From contig KQ964246.1 of assembly GCA_001566295.1 (NCBI GenBank), positions 992,001 to 1,056,000 on the forward strand: a DNA stretch of 64,000 bases. The letters run 5' to 3'. Shown here in pieces: positions 25,232-36,688 of this stretch (the first letter of the stretch is position 1; each line of letters starts with the position of its first letter). This stretch comes from Microdochium bolleyi (lineage: Eukaryota > Ascomycota > Sordariomycetes > Xylariales > Microdochiaceae). The notes under the pieces are model-generated. The model was given only the letters and a program-made list of their open reading frames with translations. It made no database searches and was not told where the DNA came from. Position numbers and translations under genes: made by a program.

Positions 25232-25251
25232 TTACTGTAAGGTACCTAGCG
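25232..25251. repeat. Short dispersed repeat, compact copy
   Basis: The 20-mer TTACTGTAAGGTACCTAGCG. The same two ends occur at 26423-26459, separated by 17 extra bases. Confidence 0.6.
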
Positions 25252-26422
25252 GCAAGGCCCAAGCTATCATGCGGAACCCCTTCACTTGGTCGTGTGCTGA
25301 TGAAGTGGTTATGAGAGCCGCACAATATCAGCTTCAATTTAGGTGCGGACATCTCCGATTCGTTCTGCCCATGGAGTGTGGTTGTGCAGTCAGTATGATA
25401 GGTACTCCGGACGGAGCAGATCGTGTATGCAAGCCAGGCACCAAGCAGACTTGACACAGTGTCCCAGAGCACCATTTGTACGTCAAGCACGGCAACGGAT
25501 ATTGCCTGAGGTATCTGTCCTGGGGTCTGTATCGCTTTGCTCGAGCATTGGAAGAGGCGCACGCCATCAGGCATTCCAGAGCTGTGATCGCCAATCGACT
25601 TTGCCTGTGACAACCGAGCCAGGAGCCTCGAGATCTGACCCGTTGTCCACAGCATTGATTGTGCGGCGTTCAGGCATGTGTCCCGAGCCCGCTGACAGGC
25701 ATTGAGCATGGACGAACCCTGGCGATGCCCTGCAGTTGGTCGTTGGCTCGTTGGTGGATCGGTGCTGCACAGGACAAGAAGGGGAACAACGCCGCCGAGG
25801 CGAGATTGCGTGTGGTGCGGTCTGGGAAAGGGGGGCTCGAGCATGGGCAGGGGCTGTTCCCATGTTGGCAACGCTACCTGAAGGGGACCGAGTCTCGAAG
25901 TGGCGGTTCGCAGCCAGCTACTGCCCACTTGGGGAGGAGCGGAGCCGGGTGAGCAGGGCCAGGCTTCCACCATCATTGCTCGGCTTGGCAGTGCCTTGCG
26001 GACATGGCCATGGATGATGCGAGAGCACGGGTTGATCCGACTGTTGGACCTTGTACGCAGAGGTGGAAGGTGAACGCTGGGATCGTGTGGTGACTGTAGG
26101 TACCTCAGGGCATGCGATAGGTAGTACCGAGCAGTGGAGGACTTGCACAATGCAGGGTCGCGGTCTCGACGACTTGGCGATACCTACGTGCTTGGAAGAT
26201 ACCGCCAAGGTGACGTCTCCACCAGCTCGAGACCCTGCCCGTTGCCAATTGTCACTGTCCTCGACTGTTGGTGACCGGGGTGCAAAAGTGCGAGAGATCA
26301 GGTGCGCCATGGAGCTGGGTGGCTGTGTTACTCGCACAACGTAATATTCAGGCGTCATTGCAGAGTCGGTATATGGACGGGAATTCAACGCCTCTGCAAT
26401 CCATGCCGCTCAGTCGGATCTG

Positions 26423-26459
26423 TTACTGTAAGGTACTACTTACCTTTAGGTACCTAGCG
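26423..26459. repeat. Short dispersed repeat, expanded copy
   Basis: Starts TTACTGTAAGGTAC and ends CTAGCG like the copy at 25232, but carries a 17-bp extension, TACTTACCTTTAGGTAC, that duplicates the GGTAC core. Confidence 0.6.
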
Positions 26460-26958
26460 TGGCCTCTGTGGCGCCTTCCTCGACTCGACCCCCCGGCCGG
26501 GTGCACGACTCAAGAGGGTTCCTTGCACGTGGGGACTCCGTTGCTGCATACGCAGGAAATGAAGAGGCCGTCTCCGCCCAGAGGCCCTTCTGGCCTGCTT
26601 CCGTGATAGTCGCCCGAGCCATGTCGCCGCCGGCGCAAGCCAACTTCTCTGGATCCTGGCCACCCGTCCGTGCTTGGTGCTTGTCGTCGTCCCCTGACTT
26701 TCTCGAGGCCATACCTAGGTAGCCGCCCCCACCACTCCTTCCACATCCGCGCCGCTCGGCATCGTCCAACTTCTCAACCGCCCGTCCTCTTTGCCTTTGC
26801 CAACCGACCCTACCTACGGTCAGCATGCGTCTGCGGTAATATACAGCTCCCAACGGTCTCTTCCGCCCCTGGCAAGTCTCTCGCTATAACAGGCCAGCAC
26901 TGGCTTAGCTGCCAACCTGCCTGACACTCGACAACAGACGGCGCAACAAGACCCTGTC

Positions 26959-29217
26959 ATGTCAACGATGAAAGCAGCATTTGCGCGGGCCGCCAGTTCA
27001 TTTACAAGCAAGGAGGCAACATATCGCGAGCTCCCGTCTCGTGACCAGAGCCCCCTTGGGTCGCCAACAACAACCATCTCTCGTTTCGCGACACAGTCAC
27101 CAACGCGAGGCAAGATGTCGGAGAGCTGGCGCAATCCTGCCGCTCGCAGGCGACTGCAGGTCTGCATCCGCACTACCCCGAGGCGCCTCTTTGCGATTGT
27201 CCTTTTCGCCTTCGTCGCCATGTCTCTGCTCGTTGGGGGTGGCTTCAAGGCACGAAAGTACATCGAGGAGAAGAAGGCACCAGATCCTGAGCCCGAGCCC
27301 GAGGCAGATCCTGGCTATCCGTGGCAGCGGTTCCCATAGTGAGACATTCCAGACCCTTCTTTCCCATTCGAGCGGCATTGTAATATGCAGCATCTGAGAC
27401 TGCCATGTTTCGCTAACCACATCCGCCGCAGCATGAACGGATTCTACAACGGCCTCAAGTCGCTTGTCAATTACACCGACTGGGAACCCGAGCAACGAGC
27501 TTCCGCTGACACGACATTCGAGATTCACAACTCTATCCCACTGAAGCCAATTGCCGCGAACCCTTACCCAGACTTCGCTTCCGACGACTATCTCAAGGAG
27601 CACCACCCCGTGGAGCAGTGCTACCTCGACGCTGCCGAAAAGGTCCCAGCACCTGATGTCTTCGCCTACCCAGGCATCCCCGCAAACATGACGGCCCCGT
27701 ACTGGGGTTCTTATGAACAGCTCAACATAGCCAGAGACCAGTGCTGGGAGCGTTTCGGGCGGTTCGGCCCTTACGGATACAGCTATCCCTGGTCAGAAGG
27801 CGGGCTGGGGCTCGCGAACCACTCTATCAAGACAGGGACCGACGTCCTTGAGTCCATGTACAAAAAGGTCGACTATCGCAACGTCCACTGGGGCGACGCG
27901 CAGAAGCGTTGCCGCGAGAAGAACAAGGCTCGCTTCGAGCCGAACAGCCAGGGCAAAAAGACAGTGGCTCGGACTGCGTATATCCTACGCACCTGGACCG
28001 GGTACAAATACGACGACATTCAGCTCCTTTCGCTTCGCGCCATGGTCAATGAGCTATCGCTCAAGTCTGGTGGGGAATACGACGTTCACCTGCTTGTGCA
28101 CGTCAAGGACGACACAATTCCTATATGGGCCTCCGACGACGTTTACAGGAAGACACTCCAGGACAATGTTCCCGAGGAATTCTGGGACATAGCCACGTTG
28201 TGGTCGGAGCAGCAGATGCGCACGTACTATCCTGGACCCTGGATTGACAACCTCTACAACCACGCAAAGGCCGACATCTATGGTGTATATCGGAGTGCCC
28301 ACTTCGCGCTCCAGTGGTTTGCACAGCAGCACCAGGAATACGAGTACTTCTGGAACTGGGAGATGGACGTCAGGTACCTTGGACACTACTATGAATTTCA
28401 CAACGGTGTCACGCAGTGGGCAGCTGCTCAACCTCGCAAGTATTTGTGGGAGCGGAGCTCAAGGTTCTGGATTCCCTCTCTGCACGGGTCGTACTCCAAG
28501 TTCTCAGTGATGGTGGAGAAGGAAGTTCTCGAGGCAGGAGAGAAGCCTGTCTGGGGTCCTGTCAAGTTCGAGACTGACGGGTCCAGCCGGCACAACGGCG
28601 TCGGCATGCTGCCGTATCCCAACGCGACCATCCCACCGACAACATTCGAGAAAGATACAGACGAGTGGGGTGTCGGCGAGGAAGCAGACCTCATCACGTT
28701 TGACCCGCTCTTCGACCCGACAAAGACGAACTGGGTTTTCAAGGACGACGTCACTGGGTACAACCTCACGGTGCCCCCGCCGCCGCGCCGCGCCGCTTTG
28801 ATCACCATTAGCCGGCTGTCGAAGCGCCTGCTGAACACGATGCACGAGGAAACGTACGAGATGAGACATTCCATGTTCCCTGAGATGTGGGCTCCTAGCG
28901 TTGCGTATCACCATGGTTACAAGGCCGCATATGCTCCCCATCCAGTGTACTTTGACCGCAAATGGCCCTCGGAGTACATGGACGAGGTGTTCAACCATCC
29001 CAAGCAGCCCCAGGATAGCCCCTTTGCCTGGGGAGAGCACAACTTCCTTGGCAGCACGTTCTACTACAATGCCGGGTTCAGTGGTGCTCTTTGGCGAAGA
29101 TGGATGGGCCACGCCGAAGACATTGGCGGCGGCAAAGTGGCAGAGGAAAAGGGATCGGATCGCATGTGTCTCCGTGGTCTTCTCCTCCACCCCATCAAAT
29201 CGGAAGCAGTCGAGTAG
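26959..29217 (+). CDS. DUF3405-family type II membrane protein
   Basis: Two exons (26959-27338, 27432-29217; intron gtgaga..gctaacc..cgcag) give 721 residues; the junction reads WQRFP|YMNGFYNGLK. A basic cytoplasmic N-terminus (RRRLQVCIRTTPRR) precedes one TM segment at about residues 78-96, then a long lumenal or extracellular part. Conserved-looking blocks include ARTAYILRTWTGYKYDD, VHLLVHVKDD, YEYFWNWEMDVRYLGHYYE and TISRLSKRLL. This is the fungal DUF3405 family, commonly predicted as Golgi or secretory membrane proteins. Single-anchor topology and acidic WNWEMD-type motifs are reminiscent of glycosyltransferases, but that is inference and no activity is known to me. A candidate N-glycosylation site is NYT. 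Confidence 0.87.
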
Positions 29218-30116
29218 GTTGGCACAAGCCCGTTTATTTACAAGATTGGCGCCCTCCGATCCCGGCACTTACTTCCTCCCCACCTCTTTTCCTTTCCAAC
29301 CGTATCACATCCGCTTTCCACCTTCCAACACATTAGAGCTGGCGTTTACTTGGCGTTCTGGCGAATTGATGCGCCGCGGCCACGGCAAGGGGTAGAAGAT
29401 GGCCACGCTCTGGTGATTGAGCACACGGCGGCCTCGACCTGCGTTCAACCTTGCTGATTTTGCTCTGTCCTTGATTTTAGTCCCAGTCTTCTTTGCAGCA
29501 TTTTGAAAGCGTTTTGCTGAGGTCCTATGCATAATGCCGGGGCAAGCGTCTAGGACGCGCGCCTCGTTGTATCAATTCGGGGAGGGAGCGGGTAAGCCTA
29601 CGTCGAGACGATAAACGACGATGGGCCACATGCATTAGTTAGAGCCTGGCATGACAATGATATATTGCTATACATTTACACTCGTCTCATCTTTGTGCGA
29701 CACTGGCCCGCGATGTCCGAGTCGGTGTCCAGGTCGGTGTGGTCATGGCTTGAGCGTGTCGCGAGGTCTGCATTGCGTCATCTGGAGCCAGGCATGCAAC
29801 CACGCGATAAGCTCGTGCGTTCTTCGGCCCGCTGCGGTCATAGTGTCATGCGGCGCTTTGGCGCTAACCCCCAGCCGTTTCCCCCGCGTCAGCAGCCAAG
29901 CTCCAGTGCCTGGCGCCTGCAGGCTCGGGGCAGGCCGCGCCTCGGCCACACCCAGGCAGCAAGCTGCGCCAGGGCACAGCTCCGGCCTCGCCCCAAGCTC
30001 TCTTCCTCCCCCCGTACATCCTCACAGGCAGCCTGGTCCTTCCAACAGCGCCATCCAAACTCGGCATCCGTATCCAGACTCCCTCCTTGTTGCATTGCAT
30101 CCTCGAAAACATCACG
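29218..30116. promoter_or_regulatory. Intergenic region upstream of leucine aminopeptidase
   Basis: About 0.9 kb in a tandem (+,+) arrangement. No gene seen; probably the DUF3405 gene 3' UTR and the aminopeptidase promoter. Confidence 0.45.
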
Positions 30117-31486
30117 ATGAAGTCTTCCCTCCTGGCTCTGTTGCTCCCGGCCGTCGCTTCGGCCCGCTTCGTCGAGACCAATGAGCCCAACCGCGTCATC
30201 CCGTATCCCAAGGGCCTCGAAGCGCCCAAGGAGCACCTTGTCGAGCTGTCTCCCGGTGAGACCCGTTGGGTGACTGAGGAGCAGAAATGGGAGCTCCGTA
30301 GGGTAAGTGCGCCGCTTGCGCATGTTCGCCGCTGCTCGGTTTGGGACTGCGCTAATCATGGCTTCCCGCCTGCAGGCCGGCCAGCGGTTCATGGACATCA
30401 CCGACAATGGCGATCTCGGCGCCATGGGCATCGCCTCCAAGTCGAAGCCCGTCTTCCCCCACGACGTCGAGCTCCAGAAGGAAGTCAAGCCGCTGCTCAA
30501 GAACCTTTCCAAGATCGCGATGGAGGACCATCTCAAGACATTCACCAGCTTCCACACCCGCTATTACAAGTCCGACTACGGCCGCCAGTCGTCCGAGTGG
30601 CTGCTGCAGCAGGTCCAGGATACCATCAAAGCCGCTGGCGCCGACAAGCACGGCGTCGAGGCCAAGCACTTCAAGCACTCTTGGGGCCAGCACTCCATCA
30701 TCGCCACCATCCCCGGCAAGTCCAACTCGACGGTCGTCATTGGCGCCCACCAGGACTCGATCAACCTGTGGCTGCCCTCGATTCTGCCCGCCCCCGGCGC
30801 CGACGATGACGGCAGCGGCACCGTGACCATCCTCGAGGCCCTTCGCGTCCTGCTCTCGTCCGAGGACGTCGTCAAGGGCAAAGCCGCCAATACGATCGAG
30901 TTTCACTGGTACTCGGCTGAGGAGGGCGGCCTGCTCGGCAGTCAGGCCATCTTCTCCGACTATGAGAAGAAGGGCCGCATAATCAAGGCCATGCTGCAGC
31001 AGGACATGACTGGCTTCGCCCAGCGCACCATTGACGCCGGCAAGCCTGAGAGTGTAGGCGTTATCACGGACTTTGTCGATCCTGGCTTGACTGCCTTCAT
31101 CAAGAAGGTCATCGAGGCTGTAAGTTCAATCGACCTTCCACGGAAACACTACCCCCTCCATCTGAAAGCGAGCAGTCCCTGATTCTGGCCACCACGATTT
31201 CTAGTACTGCGAGATCCCCTGGGTCGAGACCAAGTGTGGCTACGCCTGCTCGGACCACGCCTCGGCCTCCAAGGCTGGCTACCCGTCCGCGTTCGTCATC
31301 GAGTCCGAATTTAAGGACTCGGACGATCACATCCACGGCACCGACGACCAGATCAAGTACCTCTCGTTCGACCACATGCTGCAGCACGCCCGCATGACGC
31401 TCGGCCTCGTGTACGAGCTGGGCTTCACCGACTTTGACAAGCTCGAGAAGAAGGCTGCTGGTGTTGCTGAAGTTGGTGAGCTTTAG
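30117..31486 (+). CDS. lap1: Secreted leucine aminopeptidase, M28 family
   Basis: Three exons (30117-30302, 30376-31119, 31205-31486) give 403 residues. Signal peptide at 1-16 (MKSSLLALLLPAVASA), a propeptide to about residue 80, then an M28 catalytic domain. The co-catalytic zinc ligands are visible: His187 (GAHQDS), Asp at 205-206 (GADDDGSG), Glu at 244-245 (SAEEGG), Asp272 (QQDMTG) and His354 (DDHIHGTDD). A CGYACSDH motif supplies the usual disulphide. It is very like the Lap1 peptidases of dermatophytes and aspergilli, which release N-terminal hydrophobic residues from peptides outside the cell. Length is normal and nothing is missing. Confidence 0.95.
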
Positions 31487-31746
31487 ATTGGTCCTGCATA
31501 GTTGAACGGATTTGAAAGAATTGCGACGAAAGTAATGTTCCTTTTTGACTATTGTAGGAGCAAGAGACGTGTTTAAGATTGAGAATGCATAGCAATATCA
31601 CTGCGTGGTTGCGTGGATGTATGTGGGTCACTTTACATTTGTGAATATCACGACCTCGTAGCGAGTGTACACATGTTTCATGTTTCTCGCCAAGTGAGAG
31701 ACGCAACTGACCCGACTTAATCATCCTACCGAACGAGTTTGACTAC

Positions 31747-31991
31747 CTATCGAAAGAGATATGAAGGGACCGAGGCCAGCATCGACATGGGCCTCGCAGT
31801 CGCACGTCCGTCGCCTCGTCCACCACCACCACCACTTGAAGCCCCGTCGCCACTGCTGCTGCCCTCACCAGCGGCATGATCGGCCCCATCGACGCGTGGG
31901 CGAGCGTGCAGACCTGGGTAGGAGATGCCGAGGGCGGTGATGTCGATGAGATCGCCGTCTCCTCTGGGCCTGTAGTTGTTGTTAGTGTTGG

Positions 31992-32070
<79 letters not shown>

Positions 32071-35000
32071 GCCATTCGAGCTGACGCTGTAGATGTCGAA
32101 GTCATCACCGCCACCGCTACTGGTAGTATCACCACCACCACCACCACCACCACGATCAGCGTGGACAGGACCGGCAGGCCCAGCAGCGGCACTGACTGTT
32201 GGTGGCGCGGCCGCGACGGACTCGCGAAACGCCTGCCGTGCCGTGATCCCCGTCCACTTGTTCGTCCAGGCGAAGACCTGGCGGTACCACTCAAGCAGGT
32301 TCTCCGGCTTCTCGATGGCGTGGGCCTCATCGGGGAACAGGACGAGCCGGGAACGCGGTGGCGGCGGATGTGCCGAGGGACGTGCTTGGTGGTGGTGGTG
32401 GTGATGGTGGAGGCTGTGGTGCGGGCGATCGGGGCGATGGTGGAGATAGGGCGGTATGTCAAGGGAGGTGCTGCGCTGGGATACCGAGAGTGACGGGGAC
32501 ACGTGCGGCGATGCGTGACGTGGGAGGGAGATCATGCTGAGGTGCCGAGAGTGCGGGGAGCCTGCGGTGGTGTTGTGCCGCTGGAGACCTGCAGCTTGAG
32601 ATGAGGCACCGGAACGGCTGGAACTGCTGGTGGTGGTGCTGTCATTCTGTCGCCGGCTCTGGCACACCCGGAAGGCTGCGAGACTCTCTGTCACGGGCAC
32701 GCGATGGTCTCGCTCGCCGTGGAGGAGCAGCATCGGCGTGGTCCATGTTGTCTCGCCGGCTGATCTACCTGCATCTGGGCCACCGAGGGGCAGGAGAGAC
32801 GGGAAGATGAGGTCCGGCCTGGCTGGGTTGTACCGTTCGAGGCCCTCCGGGTTGTACTGAAGCAGATGATCATTGCTGTCGCGGGCCGGTGTTGGTGTGG
32901 ACGGGAACGACCCCGGGATGAAAAGAGGAGGATTCCCGACCTGTATGGGCGCGGCAAATGTGCCAAAGTGCGTGCTGAAGGGGCCGTGGTGTCGAGTGTT
33001 GGTCGTCAAGGCGTAGTTCGGGATGTCGAAGATGCCGCCATGGGAGACGATCGCTTTGAACTGTACATGGCAAACCTGTCAGTGTCACACCGGAAAAGCG
33101 CGGGTTCACAGGGATCGCCCGGAGAACGAGAGAGGCACATACCTTCTGACCAAAATCCTGCCCCTGGATCCAATTCATCATGTAGCCGCCGTAACCTGCT
33201 CCGGCGATGACCGCGTTCTTCGTGTCAACACCAGGGACCTGCCTAAGGTGCTCGAGGAGGTTGACGAGATCATCAAAGGGGCGACCGCCCCAACTATCTC
33301 GGATGGCTGTTTCCCATAGGAACACAAGGTCAGGAATGATTTCACTCTGGTACGGCTGCTAGAACGCAGCTGATTAAACACAGAAACTTACAGGCGGCGA
33401 ACTCCACGCCGAAGCCGGTACTTCCACTGATGTTGGGGAGCACGACGACATAGCCTTGCTCTGCCCATACAGCTGCGTTCCACTATTCCATAGCCACCGT
33501 CAGCATTGTATAGGGGCTCGAGCGAGCTTGGACAATAGTTTGGGCTAACCTGAAAATCCCAAGCATTGTCCCAGGCTCCGATCGGCCCGTCGTGCACGAG
33601 TATAACCACCGGGTACTTGCGTCGTGTTGCATCGAAATCCCGCGGCTTGACGACGTGTGCCTGACAAAAGTAGTCGCCGCCACGAGACCCTCCACCTCCT
33701 TCAAAGTACATCTCAGAGACCTGGCTGCGAGAGAGTCCTAAGCCGACCCCATGTCTCGACAGCGAAGAGACGGGCATCGGCTCGACATCAGGTCCGTCAA
33801 CCAGTGCGACCTGGTAGAGGGAGCTTTCCACAAAGCTCGACGTGGTCACGAGGACCCTCTCGTTGTCGTCAGCGTGCAGGGGATACACTGCGTGGCAAGA
33901 ACCATGAGAAGCGGAGAGAAGATGTCGCGGACGGGCGTTAGGCTGTAGGTCGAGCTTGAAGAGGGCTATTCGGCCACATTCTCGCGCGGTTAAGTACATA
34001 GAGTGGCCGTTTGGAGAGAAGGAGAAGCTGACTAGGCTTGCATACCACTGCTCACCATGGCCCGTCACCATGTTGGACACGCTGATGGCACTCAGTGAGG
34101 GCTCGTGGACGTGCTTGACGTATAGCTGGCGGTCCTCGGGGTGGTGCTGTGGTGCATGGATAAAGCCGATCATCGTGCCGTCCTGGTTGAACTTTGGCTG
34201 CGAGCATGTCCCTCGAGCCGTACTCTGGACTCTGAGTTCGAGGACCTCGGGCTCGTATTGGCTTGCATACGAATAGAGAGGGACATAGTAGATTCCAACT
34301 TGCGCTGCGTGCCGCGCGTTGTCTTTCGAAGGCCGCCTGGCTTCGAAGACAATGCCTCTTTCGGAAATGTCATATGCCGAAGCAGGGCTCGGCTCTGAAG
34401 AGTCTTCGAAAAAACAGACATCAAGTTCAGTGCTCCTGGTGGCATTCTTGAAGGGTTGAGCCAGTCGCCAGTAGCCACCATCTCGCTCAAGACTGGAGTA
34501 CCATATGGCTTGCCGGATACAGCTCCTGTGCGAGCTCCTCTGTCGACGCAGAAATGTCAGTCTATGCTGGCCGAGCTGGATGGAACTTTCCAGTGTTGGA
34601 GATGGCTCGCTTCTCTGACCTCGCATGAATCGAACACCCTTGCTGAATGCAGTGGCTGCCTCTCGAGATCTGGATTGTGAAGTGACCCGTCTGAGTTCGT
34701 CGGACCAAGGACAGCGATACCCACACTGCCGGCTCGAAGCTTCTTCAGTTTCAAGTCCACGGCAGATCCGGGGATGGGACCAAGAACCGCGGCGGTGTCA
34801 AGTGCTTTATCAACATTCTTGAACATGAGCCAGGTCATTCCGAGCTCGCCACCCTTGAGATACACAATTCCATGGCAATTGTCCCCATCCAGCCAGGCTG
34901 CATCATACGCCTTGTCGTCGTCGACAACGGCCCATGATTTCCCAGTCTCGATGTTGATGACTCTGATCTCTTTGCGTGTTCTGCCACCGATGGCATGGGT

Positions 35001-35102
35001 TGTCTGAGTATAGAGAGCTAGCGAACCATCGTGGCTCGGAACGGCCGGGCTGCGCCGGGGTAGCGAGACGAGCAGCTCCGGCGTCATCTTTTCGACCAAC
35101 AT
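31747..35102 (-). CDS. Prolyl-oligopeptidase (S9) family protein lacking the catalytic Ser, with large low-complexity insertions
   Basis: Five exons (35102-34587, 34539-33550, 33482-33392, 33306-33143, 33060-31747) give 1024 residues. The N-terminal half resembles the beta-propeller of Dpp5/acylaminoacyl-peptidase relatives (MTPELLVSLPRRSPAVPSHDG), and the C-terminal half is an alpha/beta hydrolase (YPVVILVHDGPIGAWD). The nucleophile elbow reads AGAGYGGYMMNW, so Gly570 (codon 33194-33196) stands where the family has Ser. Asp705 (GERDHRVP) and His834 (FPDEAHAI) of the triad remain. About 100 extra residues, Ser/His-rich with a run of seven His, separate Asp from His. The C-terminus has poly-Gly and a run of at least 26 Asn. 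There is no clear signal peptide, so it may be intracellular. The first intron, 47 bp, has a weak gttcca donor. Probably a pseudoenzyme or a decaying gene. Confidence 0.85.
31993..32070. repeat. (GTT)26 microsatellite encoding poly-Asn
   Basis: Twenty-six perfect GTT units on the + strand, read as AAC (Asn) by the S9-like gene on the minus strand. Length variation is expected between strains. Confidence 0.95.
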
Positions 35103-36688
35103 TGCTTGCCTTGTGTAGAAAGCTGATGGAAGAGGTAGATTGTGGACCAGGCTGCGATCAGCACTTATCACTGACCAGAGCGATACAGCTGGGTCACGAT
35201 ATCACCGAGAGCAAGCCAGGAGCCATTTGATAACGTACTCGAGGTTCTGGTTGTCTGCAGCAGGCATCTGAATGAAGACGACCCCTAATTACGCATACAA
35301 TCCATTCCTGGCTCCCGACAACGAGAGACAAGCACTAGCAAGGCCATGGGACAGCCCAAGGGTCGTCAAGGCCACCCACGCCATCTTGCAAAGTGGTACA
35401 TGCCCAGAAGGCGAGAGACCAACCCCGGGACAGAGAATATGGCAGCCTGGACGTGGGGCGGCTAGCGAGATGGGTAGGGTGGCCGGAAGGGGATCTGAGA
35501 GGCCGTCCAGACCTGTAGACAGTGACACAGGTTCTTTTGCCTCGCTCGGCATGCCACACAGGCAGCTGTCAGTGCTGGGTTCTCATCCATCGTTCGGGGA
35601 GATGGTGCGTGCCGAGCGTGACGAGGCACGCACTCTCGAGTCCAGGCAACAGGAAACCTTTGGAAGGCTCGACGTCCGCCGCGTCCCTTGGCTTACAACT
35701 GCGGCAGGGACTGTTCTAGATCTGGCGGGACTATGAAAATTGACACGGTCGTGATGTGCTCCAGCGGCGGCGATCATGCATAAGTCTCATGGTTGGTGGC
35801 ACCAGCAAGTCGAGCAATTGTTGTTGGCATATGTCCGTCCCCTCACGTACATACACGGGCGTAGCTCGGTACCTAGGCAGCAATCTCCGCGATCATAATC
35901 CTTGCTTGAGCGGGCCAAGAAAGTCTCAGGCGAGTTGAGTCGCTCAATGAAGCGCCAGAGGCATTGTCATCATCTGTGCAGAAACACGACATCCACCTGC
36001 AGCTATTGGTACTTATGGACGGTGATGGTGATATGCGCTCACGAGCAGTCGCTCATGTCTGTGGGAACATTCAAGCAGGAAGGCGTCACCGGAACAAACG
36101 GGACACAGTGTCTCGGGCCGTGTGAGAGGTAAAATGAGGAGCTGGAGCGCTTCTCCGGTGTCGGCGGGACCTGCGAGGGCCGGCACGACGCGTGCTGGGA
36201 GCCCGGGCCAGTGCAGCCCGAGCACCAGGCGCACCTTCCGACTCCACTGCCGTCGTGAGCCTCTACTAAGCGCCATGCACCCTCCGTTTCCCTCCGGGCC
36301 ACCGCCGTTCCACATACCACCGCTTATTTCTTTCGCCGATACTCGCCTGGTCTCCCAACTCTGGACACGGCCCGGCCCTCGACATCGCCGGTCTTCTCGT
36401 CAGCACTGTGGTCATCGTGACTTGCCTGTCTCCTCCTCCGTGCTCTGCTTTATCTGCCGTTCCCAAGCTGGTTGCGCTGTTTCGAGTCCAATCCCTAGAC
36501 AGGCCTGTTCATCACAGCTTCACTTCTTGCCTCTTGGCATTGAGTTCATGCAACAAACCGACCTATAGACCTACGAGCACAAGCGGGATGCATCCAAAAC
36601 CACGCGGTTCTCTCCATACTACTTTGCCATCCGCTTCCGACTTCCTTGAGCCTTGCAGCTGTGACTTCTTGCTTCAGTTCCTTGGCAG
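35103..36688. promoter_or_regulatory. Divergent intergenic region (about 1.6 kb)
   Basis: Between the S9-like gene (-) and the conserved membrane protein gene (+). A 154-codon frame at 35272-35736 (+) starts with ATG but has no recognisable motif and is not called. Confidence 0.45.

Larger units (their letters stand above)
24025..26958. other. Gene-poor intergenic region (about 2.9 kb)
   Basis: No open frame here looks like a protein. Short KpnI-like GGTACC and AGGTAC motifs recur (25241, 26431, 26449), including a 20-bp sequence at 25232-25251 that reappears split at 26423-26459. The end nearest 26958 is likely the DUF3405 gene promoter. Confidence 0.5.

Noticed and set aside
28504..29268. 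254-codon frame on the minus strand opposite the DUF3405 gene
   Set aside because: It is antisense to a clearly conserved exon and has no protein features.
31876..32493. 205-codon + strand frame with a long poly-Val run
   Set aside because: It is the reverse reading of the poly-Asn repeat of the S9-like gene.
35272..35736. 154-codon ATG-started frame divergent from the S9-like gene
   Set aside because: No family resemblance and no splice partner; kept as uncertain intergenic DNA.
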